The notes beneath the pieces were generated by a model. It did not search any database. It saw only the letters and a list, made by a program, of their open reading frames with translations, and was not told the DNA's origin. A program made the translations under genes and the position numbers. Of a DNA stretch of 64,000 nt, positions 24,126 through 36,423 are shown piece by piece. Numbering within the stretch: the first letter of the stretch is position 1; the number at the start of each line of letters is the position of its first letter. The DNA is from Metallyticus violacea (Eukaryota > Arthropoda > Insecta > Mantodea > Metallyticidae), in assembly GCA_030762175.1 (NCBI GenBank), contig CM060842.1, forward strand, positions 43,339,001 to 43,403,000, given 5' to 3'.

Positions 24126-24620
24126 TTTCATTCATTGGGCCAAAAGGGGGATATAAAAGCTGGGTTGGTGCAGTATACGGTGCGGAAGCGGCTTGCATCT
24201 GGTGAGGAAGTACCCATTCAAGGACTGAAAACAATTTTAGGGTCCCTACCCCACAGTCTCTGGATTTCGGTTTTTGCCTTACCTCATCCCTTCCTCGAGT
24301 ATGTTCTCCAACAATGGGGACATAGGTATATAGGCCAGCCTTTGAGCACAGATGTCCGTGCCAATACCAATCAAATAACTCACGCATCCACGTGTTCCTA
24401 GATTTACCTCTGTTCCTTCTTTCCCTTCATTTGTCCATACCATTGCAATAGTTTTACTTTAGATATTTTGAACATATGATCTTTTTACTTGATGATTACG
24501 CAGATTATGCTTTATTAAAATCTATTTTTCATATACTTTTATTAATATTTAATAATATTTTCCTATTAATTTACTAATTACGAAGACAGATGAAATATTA
24601 TAAGAAGTGAAAGCTTTGAC
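24126..24620. other. Unassigned
   Basis: Overlapping 88- and 97-codon frames on opposite strands at 24094-24401 show no known motif. The remainder is AT-rich. Confidence 0.35.
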
Positions 24621-24624
24621 CAAT

Positions 24625-24790
24625 TGTTCCATATCGAAACGAATGGTTGAGGTGAATGTGAGATGGACAGGACGTCTGCGGTTCGAATTTCGCCATAGCC
24701 TCCTTTCTGATTAGTGTTTTTTCAGACCTCGTTATTGATAAATGTCAAGGGGGTACCTTTAAACTAAAGGCTGAAACACCTCCTTCCCCC
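24625..24790 (+). repeat. SINE-2 copy i, old and diverged
   Basis: The B-box region GCGGTTCGAATTTCGCC is kept, and the following body still shows the order seen in intact copies: a T-run, CTCGTTATTGATAAATG, GGTACC, then CTGAAACACCTCCTTCC. The A-box side and the 3' end are poorly preserved, so this is an older insertion than the other SINE-2 copies. Confidence 0.6.
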
Positions 24791-24836
24791 CCAAAAAGTT
24801 TCTAGGAATCACAGTGTCCATCGCCAATGATACTGC

Positions 24837-24882
<46 letters not shown>
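24837..24882. repeat. (AAT)n microsatellite
   Basis: About fifteen uninterrupted AAT units directly follow the diverged SINE-2 copy. This is a usual place for a microsatellite to arise from a SINE tail. Confidence 0.9.
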
Positions 24883-24887
<5 letters not shown>

Positions 24888-26141
24888 CCATGTGTAAACC
24901 CTATCCAAGATTTTTTCAAGCTACTTTATGAACCTTGTAATAACTGGAATTGAACGCTATTCATTGCTATCATCATATTGATGTTTATATATATTACAGT
25001 TATATATTTTCACATGTTTTTGCGTTGTGTACTTTTTATTTTCGTAATTACTGCATCCCAGCACAAAGTAAACAAAAGTTTCCCCATTTTAGTTTGCAAA
25101 CCGTAGGGAAACTTTGAACCTTTTATGTTATACTGCAAACAAAATAACGGAAGGCATTTTTTCGAATGCTGCTATGATATTAGAAATTGCGGCAATGTTA
25201 TACAGGTCAAGTGACTGCCAGTATCAATGGCCAATGAATGGCGTCACCTTTCACACTCTATAAATGGCATATTATTGTTGTTGTTTGTTTTAGGAAAAAT
25301 AGTAAGAAAAATATGACATAGTTGAATGTTAATTTTGTAAGAATTATTAACTCTCCCAAAATAGTTATATTAATATATTTAATGTATTTTCAATAAGGAA
25401 AAAGAATTGTTTTTAATAACTAATTAGAATCTGATTCCTAAAGATGAGAATGAAATGTCAGACTCAGTCTAAATACATTCTGGCGAACAGAAAAAGGCAA
25501 GTGAGGGCTGAAGTGCGAGGAGGGGGAGGGGATGGAACCGTTTATCTGCACGAGTGTATGTCGGATACCCATGCTGCCACATAAATGAGGACCTCTCAGA
25601 CTTAGATCTTACACGCCGGCTGGACTTCTAACCCTGGACGAATATATGACAACACTTTTTATTTTTATCGGCATGAATATAAAGAGGAGGATAGAAAATG
25701 TCTATGTACCACATTCCTCTCGCTTGCCTTCTTCTGATCGCCAAACAGTAGATGTTGCGGATGTACCTTTCCATTTGAGCTTAACCGCTGCAAAAGATAC
25801 AGGGTGTTTGGTGCTGTGGTTGATGGAAGTCATGGAGTTTGTTCACTTTTAACCTCCCGTCTTCCAGAATTCCACCTCTTCTCCTTTCACATGTAAACGA
25901 CATTAGCCAACAATGTTCTCAGAGCAAACAATAATGTATTGTTATTTAGTACCAACTCCAGCCAGATTAAATGTAAAAATATATTGTTCAAAATGTCGGA
26001 GTCATATTACAAAAATTAATAACTTTACACACTGTAGGTAGCTAATTGCTTACACGGATAAACTTCAACGAGAAGTGGAGAGGAAGAGGAGAAATACAAA
26101 CTTACAATCAGTTCGATCATTATGTCTGTTGTTGTAGCGGT
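24883..26141. other. No recognised gene
   Basis: AT-rich with a short GC-richer patch near 25490-25640. A 68-codon frame at 25646-25852 is unassigned. No shared repeat was found. Confidence 0.4.
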
Positions 26142-27451
26142 TTAACACTAGAAAGCCCGAGCTTCAAGGACCCCCTAAAGCGCCCGTTAGTGGTCTATTG
26201 ACCGCCACTACCTTTTTATGCATTTTTAATCATTTTCCTCACTGAAAACTATGGAATTTTGCTTATTGCCTTCCAGCCTGCTGTGATGATATGGAGGGAA
26301 CGATTTTGCTTCTAAATTGCAAGCCAGGTTCAAATCCAGTTTGCATTTAGCTTCCGGAGTGAGTCTGTATATACTTGGTGTCTGCTCACGGTCAGTATCA
26401 CGTCATGTTTAAGTGCTCTTCTGACTCAGGTCGATGAAATTTCTTGCTTACCAGAGGACTGCAGTAATGTAGAGGAAACAATATGGCTTCTGAACTGGGA
26501 ACCAGTTTCGAATCCAGCTTCTGGTTTCAGAAAGTTTTATGTTTATTGGTTTTGTCTGCTTATCACGTAAGTTTAGTTTTCTTTATGTCCCCAGGTCCCT
26601 TTGCCTACTCATTTAATTCGTTGATAATTCAATAATCCATTCACATATTTGTTCGTTAGTTATTTTGTTCATCATTATAGGTCGTCTCAGGCTAAATGCA
26701 TTTTGATAAAAAGTTATTTATTTTTATTTTAAGTGTAAGAGCATGTTCTAATAAGAAATGTTTTGTTATACGAACTGGGTTTGCTCTATGCTATGCAGTA
26801 ATAAATTGTTTGTACAAAAAAAAAAGAAAGAAAGAAAGAAACAAGTTATACAACTACACGTTATATCTATAGAAAAACATGTTACATTGTAACATTCTCA
26901 CAGATGTTGGAATGACTTTTTGTAGAGTTTTTGATTATACAAGAACTACACACAATTTTTTTTACATGTCAAAAGTCTGTCTTTGGTTTTGATTTTCTAG
27001 CATAACCCTAAATGACATGTCTTGCGTTTAGCGGCCTTAAGATGTTCCTCATAATCAGTCGTGAGTGATGGTGACAGTAGTCTATGAAAGCTACGTGAAA
27101 AGGGAATTTTAGACACTGATACAAGAGCTGATAAACAATAACTCGCGCACTACGCTACAATGCGTTTGAAACATGTTTGTTGTGCAGTGATGATTATTGT
27201 CGGTTACAACTACCAATAAATGTAAGAAACGTGCGTAAGGAAGGGGTCAATTAACCCTTTTGGGACCGATGGTAAATTTGCTATTATTTTAAAAAGTTAC
27301 CCAGAAATGCAATATATATTAATGAGCCAAACATCACTGAAAGGGATTAAAAGTCACAAAACCGTAGAAAAAAACTTTCAAAATTATGAAAATATGAGCG
27401 TTCGAAAATTAAAAGCGGCCAATCGATCACCAATGGGCGTTCTAATGTTAA
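26142..27451. mobile_element. PiggyBac-like non-autonomous element or end pair flanked by TTAA
   Basis: The left end reads TTAACACTAGAAAGCCC at 26142-26158. The right end, reverse-complemented from 27451, reads TTAACATTAGAACGCCC, giving 15 of 17 matches. TTAA is the target of piggyBac elements. Subterminal blocks also correspond: CGCCCGTTAGTGGTC with ATTGACCGC on the left, and CGCCCATTGGTGATC with ATTGGCCGC on the right. A second candidate end, TTAACCCTTTTGGGACCGATG, lies at 27251. The true 3' boundary is therefore uncertain. The interior has no transposase, but it contains a tandem tRNA-like repeat. Confidence 0.5.
26265..26580 (+). repeat. Tandem tRNA-like repeat, two diverged units
   Basis: Two units at about 26270-26395 and 26452-26575 share the order GGCTTCTGAA or GCTTCTAAA, then a B-box-like GGTTCAAATCCAG or GTTTCGAATCCAG, then a GTCTGCT(C/T)A(C/T) block. 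The layout suggests a dimeric SINE or a tandemly duplicated tRNA-related head. Divergence between units is high. Confidence 0.45.
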
Positions 27452-27455
27452 AACT

Positions 27456-27605
27456 GTGTCACATAAAATAAAATCTTCCTCGCATGTCAAACGCATTTGC
27501 ACGACGAATACTCGGATGGAATGGATAACTAAGAAACAATCAAGAACATTCTTCTTTTTGTTCCACAAATAGGGCATTTTCTAGGCTTATTTCTGTTCAT
27601 AATTT
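27456..27605 (-). pseudogene. Possible piggyBac transposase C-terminal cysteine-rich remnant
   Basis: The minus strand reads KPRKCPICGTKRR near 27565-27590, a CxxC pair preceded by basic residues as in the C-terminal cysteine-rich domain of piggyBac transposases. After a stop and a frameshift come SSCKC and LTCEEDFILCD. These fit a loose C-x2-C pattern ending just before the TTAA at 27448. It lies about 300 bp inside the candidate end at 27251. The match is short and degraded, so the call is tentative. Confidence 0.35.
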
Positions 27606-28171
27606 TCTAGGTGGTCTTACTGATTCGGTGTCCCCTGCCCTGAGTTACACAATTTGTTAAGGAATTTAATTACATGCTATTATTTGTAAATGTAGTAACC
27701 AATTTTCTCCATTACTGATCATATTCCTGGTTAATTTCTTTGTCCATCACTTAACCGATATGAGGAGAAGTATTTCAACTGTTTAAATTTTGCTGAAATT
27801 ACTGCTTCTCATAGTGCATATAGTAAAACAGAAGTGTTATTGAGAATTAATATCTTTGAAGTGTATGCTACCTTGTTTTTCGCTTTGGTGTTGTTCGAAT
27901 TGTGTTACAAATAGTGTCTAATTTTGCACGTTTCTAATGTGCGAGGGCGGTCTGAAATTTTATCCGTCTCGACCATAGGTGACCAGGCAATCAGCTTTTA
28001 TGTTCGACCTACCTTAAGCATCTATCAAGTCGTTGTTTCAAATGGTTTATTTAATTCATATTTCTATTGTGGGAACTGAATAAAAAGGATAAAACTGAGT
28101 ATCATGTAGTGCTGGATTAATGGGTAGATGACCTTTTACAATGTCTTTTAAGATTGACAGTACTATCCCAC
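27606..28171. other. Nothing recognised
   Basis: No frame of interest and no shared repeat. Confidence 0.4.
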
Positions 28172-28580
28172 TGTTCTTTTTCGTCCAAGTATTTGATTTA
28201 CCAGAGGAAGTTCCACTTAATGTTGTTCACTCTATGTGGTCTATGTATGATGGAATACAACCGCATTTTTTATTATTACTGGAAACATTTTACGTCAGCA
28301 TTCCACGAGAAAAGGTTAGGTAGAGAAGGGTCAATAATATGGCCTGCAGGCTCCCCTGGTCTCAATACATTCGATTTTTGCTAGTGTGAAAATTTTGAAG
28401 ATGGTCGTGTATTGATATTAGAACACTTCGCCAGCACTTTAACAAGGATATCAGCAGATAAGTCAACCCGCTTGGACGTTAAGAGTGTGACAGACCACGA
28501 TGTGAATTTCCAAGCTTGTATTAAACTTCAAAGTGGTATTTCGAGTACTGCCTCTGAATGTAGCACGAAAAGTAAATAAA
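28172..28580 (+). pseudogene. IS630/Tc1/mariner-type transposase fragment, DDE region and C-terminus
   Basis: The first piece reads LPEEVPLNVVHSMWSMYDG then QPHFLLLLETF (frame of 28141-28323). After a frameshift it continues GREGSIIWPAGSPGLNTFDF. This is the central part of DDE_3-type transposases, whose usual form is LLEEVPLxxRxxMWFxHDGAPxHF, then GRGGPIxWPxRSPDLxPLDFFLWG. The second catalytic Asp is still visible as YDG, while the SPDL Asp has become Gly (SPGL). After a stop, the tail has VLILEHFASTLTRISAD and ends near 28580. Neither terminal repeat was found. Confidence 0.72.
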
Positions 28581-28841
28581 ATTGATCATAAGATTTTCCT
28601 GTTCTTAGCTCCCCTATCCAATATCTGTAATATTTCTTAAACTAAATGACACTCTTTTACAGATGTTAAACAATTAAGTGTTTCTTACTTAAAAATATAT
28701 AATTTAAATAGTCGAAAACAATCCTCGTAACAGAATCATCCCTTATTACCGACTGAATGAAATTCTTATGTCTCCTAGGCTCGAATAAAAGTATCATGAT
28801 GATTAATTTTAAATAAGCTTAATGTCTGGAGCATGACTTTG

Positions 28842-28894
<53 letters not shown>

Positions 28895-30465
28895 TTGACC
28901 CTGTGATTTTCCATTATATTCGCATATTATAAAACATAAGGTAAAGCCCTGGAGAAATTTCTAGAAAATGTGCACATTTCTCTTTTTCTCTTAAAGGTAT
29001 GCATATGGAACAAGTTCAGTATATAGCACACCCAAGGCAAAAATAAATAATCAGGGAAAGCTTCATTTCATAATGCCAATGCCCTAGAACATATTTGTGC
29101 ATTATTTTTCCAGGTAATTATTTTTGTATGAATTCGCATTTTAAAAGCGATAATATAAAAATTACAGTGAATTAACATTTGTATTTTATAACAATGCTTT
29201 TCAAACAGAATAAGTCTTTAATCAGTATGCTTTAAAATTACAAGTTGATATTTATTACTTAGTTATTATACTATAACTTTTACTCACATTGTATGTATTT
29301 TGCCATATTTAGTAATTTTTTTCCCTTCTATAGAGAAATAAAAGTTCGAAGGTGTTAAAAATGAACTGTATGGTAAATGAAATAGAGCTGTGAAAATAAT
29401 TTAATAACCCGTTCTTGCGTTTTTAATCCATATGAGGTTATGCTTTAAAGTGGTGAAGCAAACTATATCTCAAGTTCCTTTGTTCCGCGACAGTTTGAAA
29501 ATGTTCACGTAGTTTTTTAAAGTCCTAATATAGACCGTTCGGAAAGTTGTTTTGCACTTACAAAAATGTCGGAAAAAATCTATATAGCTCTAAATATTTT
29601 TATGCACATATAAAAAGAGTTGCACTCGAACTTTTGCACTTAAAAAGATGGCCCTGTACAGCTGAACCTGTTTAATTTTGCTCGGAAAGACTTTGCCATC
29701 TACTAGAGATGTTCATTATGTATGCACTTATTGCAGTTTTTAAGTCATGCATAATTCATCTGTAATTCTAGCATTGCTTTCGCCTTTTGTGTGGCAACAT
29801 GTTTTAATTTAATTCGATATCTTTATGCGCCGTTATAAGCCCCAATACCTTCCTCCTCTTGCAATAATATGCGTAAAGATGAACCCCGCTGAATAGAATC
29901 AGAAATGTCCAACAACTTCTCTTTCGATAGTATTCGTGATATTGATGTGAGCGCACCACAATTACAACGTAGAATGCGACCCGTGCTCCCTTCTGAAGTT
30001 AAGTTTTATACCATTTTCTGTATAAAGTGGAGCTTACCTCCTCCTTGGAAGAAAAAATCTGCGGGGAGGTAGAATACTGGAATTAGAATATTTTAAAATA
30101 ATAACATATACAAAATATTGCTTAAAATTGCACTTTATTAGCAATTTTGGAACTATAGGACTTGTTCCTTCAAAACAACGCAACACAAGTATGTACATAA
30201 CAGAAGCCAACGTAAAAAAAGGGATCAAAATAGAAAAAAAAAAGTGAAAACACAATAGTGTTAGTTCTCCCTACCCCAAATGAGAAAGAATGCTTTAAGA
30301 AGCAGGAAGTCCCAAAACCTACGCTTTCTCCATAACTCGACATACCCGAGCAGACCAGCCGGAGATAGGCGAGCCCGTTTCCCATTGGTAGAAGCGCGGA
30401 AGAATACAGTGACGAAATACATTTCATCACGCATTGAACCTGTTTGAGGAAATTTCTCAATGCAA
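28581..30465. other. AT-rich stretch with a (TA)n tract
   Basis: (TA)n occupies 28848-28891, about 22 units. The rest contains no frame with recognisable motifs. The 124- and 73-codon minus frames near 30034-30544 overlap and run into the next element. Confidence 0.5.
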
Positions 30466-30980
30466 CCCCATTCACAATGAAAATGAAACGTAAACACAAT
30501 AAAATAAGACGTATCCCGTCTTTCGAAACGTAAGTATTAGCCAATCAAAAAACAAAGGAGGATCAACTAACAGCTGATTGAAAAGCCTTCTGAGCAGATG
30601 GCGGTAGCGTTTATGCATATGGACATGCAAAGTGCAGCTACTAATTTGCATGGAGTAATATAAGCAAGGATAACTTTCGTATAATGCAATAAATCTTTTG
30701 TCCATTGACGCCATTCTGTCTACAGAGCCACTGATCTTCAGCTCTCTCAACCACAGAGCACTACAAACAGAGCAGCTGAGTTCTGATTGGCTGAATTCTC
30801 AAATTTAAGTTAGATGTAAACGCAAAACTTTGAACCTTGCATTGCAAGCCTCTAGCTTTACGCTAATTGTACGTTTATTTTTATGTTTACGTGATTCAAT
30901 GTGAATGGTTTCATTACAATACATACCATCTAGTTTTTTATTTAAGTTTACGTTACGTTTAATTTTTATTGTGAATGGGG
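30466..30980. mobile_element. Foldback/PIF-Harbinger-like element with about 30-bp terminal inverted repeats
   Basis: The left terminus is CCCCATTCACAATGAAAATG followed by AAACGTAAAC. The right terminus, reverse-complemented, is CCCCATTCACAATAAAAATT followed by AAACGTAACG, so about 30 bp match with few differences. Ends of the type GGGGCCATTCACAATGAAA with ACGTAAAC words are, to my knowledge, characteristic of ISL2EU/PIF-Harbinger-related elements of insects. The inner side of the right end repeats ACGT-rich words (GTACGTTTATTTTTATG). On the minus strand, about 30620-30745 encodes MDKRFIALYESYPCLY, which weakly resembles the start of a MADF domain. The element is 515 bp long, so it is non-autonomous. 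Confidence 0.6.
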
Positions 30981-31967
30981 CCTAAGTCTACTAGCTGCAT
31001 TGTCATGAGATACAAGTATCTAGGACCTTTTCAACAAAATGCTACTGGACTAAATCGGTATATTGATTGCCTGGTAGAAAGACTTTTCAAGAAGAAAAGG
31101 CATCCTTAATTGAAAGAACCATTATCAGTAGAATCTGATTTAAACAACTAATCCCTTATGAACCGCCATTTATCAACTAAATCCCGAGCTTAAAGAAATT
31201 TAACGTTACACGATAGTAATACAGCAGAATATGAAATACAAGAACACTTCAATGAGGAAAAAAATTCTGCCTCTGTAGCCTAAGTGCCTAGAGAGTTTCC
31301 GAACACACTGCTAAGCCTCAGAATGTATTGTTTCTTTGGACACGATATTCATGAGAGTTATTCATTTACAACATTAAAATACACTGTAACCGTTTTGTTT
31401 TTGTGTGGTCACAAAGCGGTCAATCGTCAGATGACGATAACCATGGTGCGATTCTGCAGTTTTGCGCGCTCAAAGTCGTGGCATACAGGAGAAAAGGGGA
31501 GGGGGTTAGAAGAACAAAAACACTCTACTGCATGGACTTATCGTCGAGTTTATTGGAACCATAATCATGCAAGCCTCCTAGTGCGCTACTTTGGGCGCCG
31601 ACATACGTGGCTGTTCATGTAATATTCTCAAGATATGATGACATTTCGACACCTCGTGTCGGAAAAGATTTGTTCTCAGGACGACTCTCGAAATACGATT
31701 TACTGTCTGCTGCAATTGGCGTCGAAATGAAAGTTCAGAACCATTTCATTTTACACTGTGAGCTGAACGAAAGCTGAAACTGCCGAAAACCGCAAAACTA
31801 TTTAAGCAATTGCTTAATGCAGAACCATCAACTATCACAATGTGAAACAACAAACTATTTCTTGCCGAGACCTTTACTTTTCAACTACTGCGTGCGTTTC
31901 TGCTCCTTTCCTTCCAAAAACTGCGTGCCTTTCTGAAGAAGTTTCCCCATACGAGTAAACACTAGAT
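30981..31967. other. No recognised gene
   Basis: A 112-codon plus-strand frame at 31284-31622 has no known motif. Nothing repetitive is shared with the rest of the window. Confidence 0.4.
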
Positions 31968-32262
31968 TCGATTTTTTATTTTTTTATTTAAGGACGCTCT
32001 TTAACATTTCAGGTCATCAGCATCCCATTCTATTTAGGGCGTGAAACGGCCGACAAATTTTGCTCAGAGACCTCTTTTTACAGGCGTGAAGTTCTTTATC
32101 GTGCCGTAAAGTAGGACACGGCACCCACGGCTTTACTTCTCTTCCGAAGGAAGCCATAATTACTATTTTTACGCCCGAAAAAAATCCATCGATCCTGGCC
32201 GGGTTCGAACCCGCGACCTTGGGTTTAGAAGGCAAGTATGGTAACCACTACACCACCAGGAA
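31968..32262 (-). repeat. SINE-1 copy C, near full length
   Basis: On the minus strand, from about 32262, the head reads CCTGGTGGTGTAGTGGTTAC (A box TGGTGTAGTGG) and keeps GGGTTCGAACCCGGCCAGGA (B box). The body and the 3' part GATGACCTGAAATGTTAAAG follow. The tail is a T-rich run on the plus strand at 31968-31988. It is one of the best-preserved heads and includes the pairing CCTGG with CCAGG. Confidence 0.87.
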
Positions 32263-34260
32263 CTACACACTGGATTCCAATCTGGACCACGTGACTCACT
32301 TAGCTCTTACACAGCTTCACAACAGAACCCACGGACTCCAGTCGTTTAAAATCCAAGACTCTAATTGGTGAGTCAAAACTCAAGTTAAGGCGCTCATACT
32401 CAATATTTTAAATTTCTCCTTCCTTATAGATAAGCGCTCGAGTGCGCGTGCACTCTAAGCAAGAGTGCGTTTTCCTGTTTTACCACCTCTCAAGGAATGT
32501 TCAATAGTACCTACAGCATTTTGTCACTTCTCTAGAATAAAAAAGAGTATTATTCTGACTCATTCACGCCATTTGCACCTTTCTATTGTATTAGTTCGCG
32601 TCTTCCACCGGATGTTTGAAAGCGACAGCACCAAACGACTAGTTATTAATAACAGAGTACTCTTCATGCTATTTACAAGATATTACAAGACACTAGGCAA
32701 TACATTTCGCTATAATTGCAAATTTGTTACCTTGTGGGGTCGGGGATGGAAGATATGCCACGACATTAATCTTTACTTTACCTGTTGACAAAGCCATTTT
32801 ATTTTCTAACATGAACATTCGATATATCATTCCATGGACTGTCATTTTCCTTTGGGTAAAATGAGAAAGTCAAGCCCCTTGGAAATATTTATAGGCGCGA
32901 AGAAGTTTGAATTGGATGCTGGGAAACACTGGAATAGGAGGACATGTACATGTTCTGACATAAAACTAGCTCTTTATAAGACTATGCGGAGCGCTTATTT
33001 GTGGTTATCAGTTGAATTAGGGCTACAAATTATGTTGTTGCCTACAATTTCCTTAATATGCTTTTATTTTGTTATTTCCATATAAGCATTTTTTTAGCTA
33101 TCTGATTGTATCTACACGCTTTTCACTGGATATATATTTGTCATATTTTAGCTATTTTATACATTTTTTCATCTTACTTCATTTTTATAATATGGAAATG
33201 TTTATCATATATTATTCCCTTTTCATTTGTTTGCTTTTGGTCGTGCCAGAGATACATTTTGTATTCCCTGTAGTTGCTTGTAAATTTTCTCAATTTTCTT
33301 TTCTAAAAATACTTTATCTCTTTCTGTGAATTAGAAGGGTAAGTTATATAGAAAGAAATGAATACTTGCGGCAACACTCAATGAATGTGAGAGTGCATTC
33401 AACAGTAATGATTTGATTTATTTTAAACATGCTCTAATAACATACTGCGATAATGAGTGGAGTTTTTTCCCGATGCAATTCAGTGCTGCGTGATAATAAA
33501 AGATCGCTTTAAAATATATGTGATTTGTTGCAGTACTTCCCTGTGACTATCAGCTATGTTGTAATATTTATTTCATTATGTGTAGTGATGAGTGTTATTT
33601 TTAATTGATTATATAAATTCAAAATTTAAAATAAAGATTCATAATTTTTATGTGCTGCATTCTTAAAATATTTAGTAAAATTTTAGTTTAAAGAAAGGCA
33701 AGATCTTGAAAATGTCAGAAAAATTTTTATAGGTAATATTTTTGTCACAGTTTTTGTGTTTATTGATGCATATTTTTAACATTTTAGATCATGAAATTCC
33801 GGTTTCTAGTCATTATAAACCCAACTACGGTTTTACTAGTTTTGGGGGGCGTATGCGTGCGTTCCAGTTAGCTATACTTATTATTGGTTTAAATATGAGC
33901 TCGCTTAGCAGGGCACGCACTATATGTTGCAACTGTGCTGTCGAAAAGTATCTCTTTCCTCCCATGGGTATTTTGCAGTTTATATACTGTTCGCGGGTTT
34001 GATTTGTAGATCTGTTTTACAGTATTTCTTAGATCTGACGGTACGTAACTTATCGGCCTTAGCAGGCGTTAACTGCGAAATTACTCCATTACACAAAGTA
34101 ATGCTCAAATTTATGACAGTATTCGAGAAAAGAAAACTGGAGAAAAAATACCTGCAAGTGCAAAGGCGGTTGAAATGTCTCGACTTTGACCATAAGTGAT
34201 TATGCACTGGCAAGGTAGTTGTTTTTTAAGATGGTAAATATGTCTTTTACATTAATTTAA
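32263..34260. other. No recognised gene
   Basis: Several frames of 83-107 codons (32465-32788, 32834-33085, 33742-34002, 33924-34199) were read and none shows a known motif. Their compositions look like chance frames in AT-rich DNA. Confidence 0.4.
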
Positions 34261-34261
34261 A

Positions 34262-35999
34262 ATGGATGAAATTGAAAACCATGCAGTGATCAAGTTATTT
34301 TTAAAAGATGGTTTAACGCCAAAGAAAAATCATACAAAATTTAAGTAATGGGCTTAGGAATATATCTCCGTCGCCAAGGGATTTTATGCCTCCGCCAAGG
34401 CGTCCTGAATGCCTGTCCTTGAACTTCCAAGCAATGATCAGTCTGCATTCTTTCGCAAAGATGGCAACTCAGCTGATTTTAGCAACATATTTTTGTGTGT
34501 ACATGTCATTATAAATGTCTCGTTCGTGAGGATTCAGAAGTTTCCTGGGATATTTCCTCCTTCCAGAACTGCAGTGCACGATCTTATGAATAAATTTGAT
34601 ACCAACAGTGCAAAACAAGAAACACATGAGAAGAATTATAATTTTAACAGAAGACTTATTAGACAAAATTGGCGCTAATTTTGAAGGTAAACACAATCAC
34701 TACCGAAACTAGGCAACAAATTGGGATATCAGTGTCCTCTACATTTACAGTAACAAAATTGTAAAATTCATAACCTTACAACTGTATATGTTTTCATTGT
34801 TTTATGACAAGACGATCCCATACCAGGTGTATGTTATTGTGAGTGGGTTCTTTCATCCGTGACTGAAGGATTAATCGATTCCCAGTGTATTATTTTCAGA
34901 CGAGGTTTCACTACAATGATCATGTGAATACACACAACACCAGCTATTGGTGTTCTGAAAATCCATACTGTATACAAGAAACACCTCTTTATGATAGGAA
35001 AAAAAGCTTTGTGTGTGATTAGCGCAAGATGCATAAGACGCGGCCTACTGCCGAGAAGCAAAAACCTCTCCGAGCGGTAAGGATATATTCTGGAAAGTCT
35101 GAGATGATGGCACTCCTATCTTCATCTTTAAAGAATAAAAATGAGCTGCTAAATTTATATATGACCGTATCAGCTTTGGGAATGACTATGTGAAAAACCT
35201 CCAGAATTGTAACAACAGGATTCATTGAAGAAATACACGATTATGGTACTAAAGTGCATAAAATTACTGAGGTTATAGCTCTTTCAAAGAAATCTGTAGA
35301 TTATTTTTTACATGAAGAATTGAATACGAAAACATTTTGCGTAAGATGAGTGTTGAGCTTACTGACTGTAGATCAAAATCAAATTGTATGAAAATATCAC
35401 AACAGAGTTAGCAGCTTTTAACAGTAACAGAAAGCAACTTATAGCCGTAAATGACACTTGGATCCACCTTCACATGCCAAAATGTAATCAACGTAAATAA
35501 CAGTGCACATAAAGCAGTAGTTATTCAGTGCCATCTGCAGGGAAAGTTACAACTTTAATCCTTTGGGATTACTGATTGATATCTTCAAAAGGGTAAAACC
35601 ATAACAGGAGAATTCTATTCCAATCCTTATAATCAACTAAATGAAAACATTTGTGGGAAAGGATCCATTTTGCATTGAGATATTTTTTAACAATACAATA
35701 CCCTACAACGCACGCTCAGAATAATGTTTTAGTGATAGGAATATTGCGATGCCTAAAGTATAAATTGCTGCAACATTCATCCTACTTCCCAGATCTGGCT
35801 TCCTCTTATTTTACCTCCATCTTTTCATAAAGTTCAAACTCTTTTTCGTCAGCATTTTTCATCAAATCAAGAATCGACGCAGCTGTAGGGGAAAATTTCA
35901 CAATCCTTCCGAAAAAATACTTCACTTACTGGATAATGGCATTGGAGCATCGCTGGAATAAATGTATGAATATTAACGGAAATATTGATGAAAAATAAA
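34262..35999 (+). pseudogene. Near end-to-end mariner transposase fossil with an insertion
   Basis: The start at 34262 gives MDEIENHAVIKLFLKDGLTP, the first helix-turn-helix of SETMAR-type mariners, and it breaks off at about 34345. The second helix-turn-helix resumes at about 35222: EEIHDYGTKVHKITEV, then HEELNTKTF and LLTVDQNQ. Next, near 35450, comes VNDTWIHLHMPK, the block with the first catalytic Asp (usual form VDETWIH). Near 35763 comes LLQHSSYFPDLASSYF, the block with the last Asp (HPPYSPDLAPxDY). The end reads ALEHRWNKCMNINGNIDEK at about 35940-35995 (usual RWxKCIxxNGDYVEK). The order is complete, but stops and frameshifts abound, and about 870 bp of unrelated sequence separates the two DNA-binding halves. 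A possible right terminus lies near 36033-36055. Confidence 0.8.
34345..35221. other. Unidentified insertion splitting the mariner fossil
   Basis: These roughly 870 bp lie where a mariner would have about 40-50 codons. Frames inside (34409-34678 plus, 34469-34696 minus, 34834-35061 minus) are not recognisable. No clear inverted termini or target duplication was found, so it may be an old element or a rearrangement. Confidence 0.4.
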
Positions 36000-36235
36000 A
36001 ATAATGTTTCAGTTAAAATGTAAATTCTTTTGTTAGGCCGAGAACTTTTACACCGCTTGGTGTATTATTTTTTTATTAGAGTCAAAGAAGGTATTTAATG
36101 TAAGCATTCAAATTAGCTTTTGAAATCTATTACGGTAATTTATTTACAGATAAAATTAAATTTATCAATATCAAACTAAGTTCAGAAATACTTGAAGAGA
36201 AAACTACGATAATAACCATAGGTTAATTTGCTGAT

Positions 36236-36422
36236 TTGTTTTATTTACGGACGCTCTTTAACATTTGAGGTCATCAGCATCCCATTCAATTCAGAACGTA
36301 AATCGGCCAATAAATTTTGTTCAGAAGTTTTGTTCAGTAAATCTACGGCATGAGAATAACGGCTTTACTTCCCTTCCGAAGGAAAATATACTTAGGAGTT
36401 TTACGCCTGAAAAGATATGTTT
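36236..36422 (-). repeat. SINE-1 copy D, head missing
   Basis: The body and 3' end of SINE-1 in minus orientation (plus strand TTTACGGACGCTCTTTAACAT), ending at the GCCTGAAAAGATATG region where the tRNA-like head should begin. The head is absent exactly where copy E starts in the opposite orientation. Confidence 0.8.
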
Positions 36423-36423
36423 G

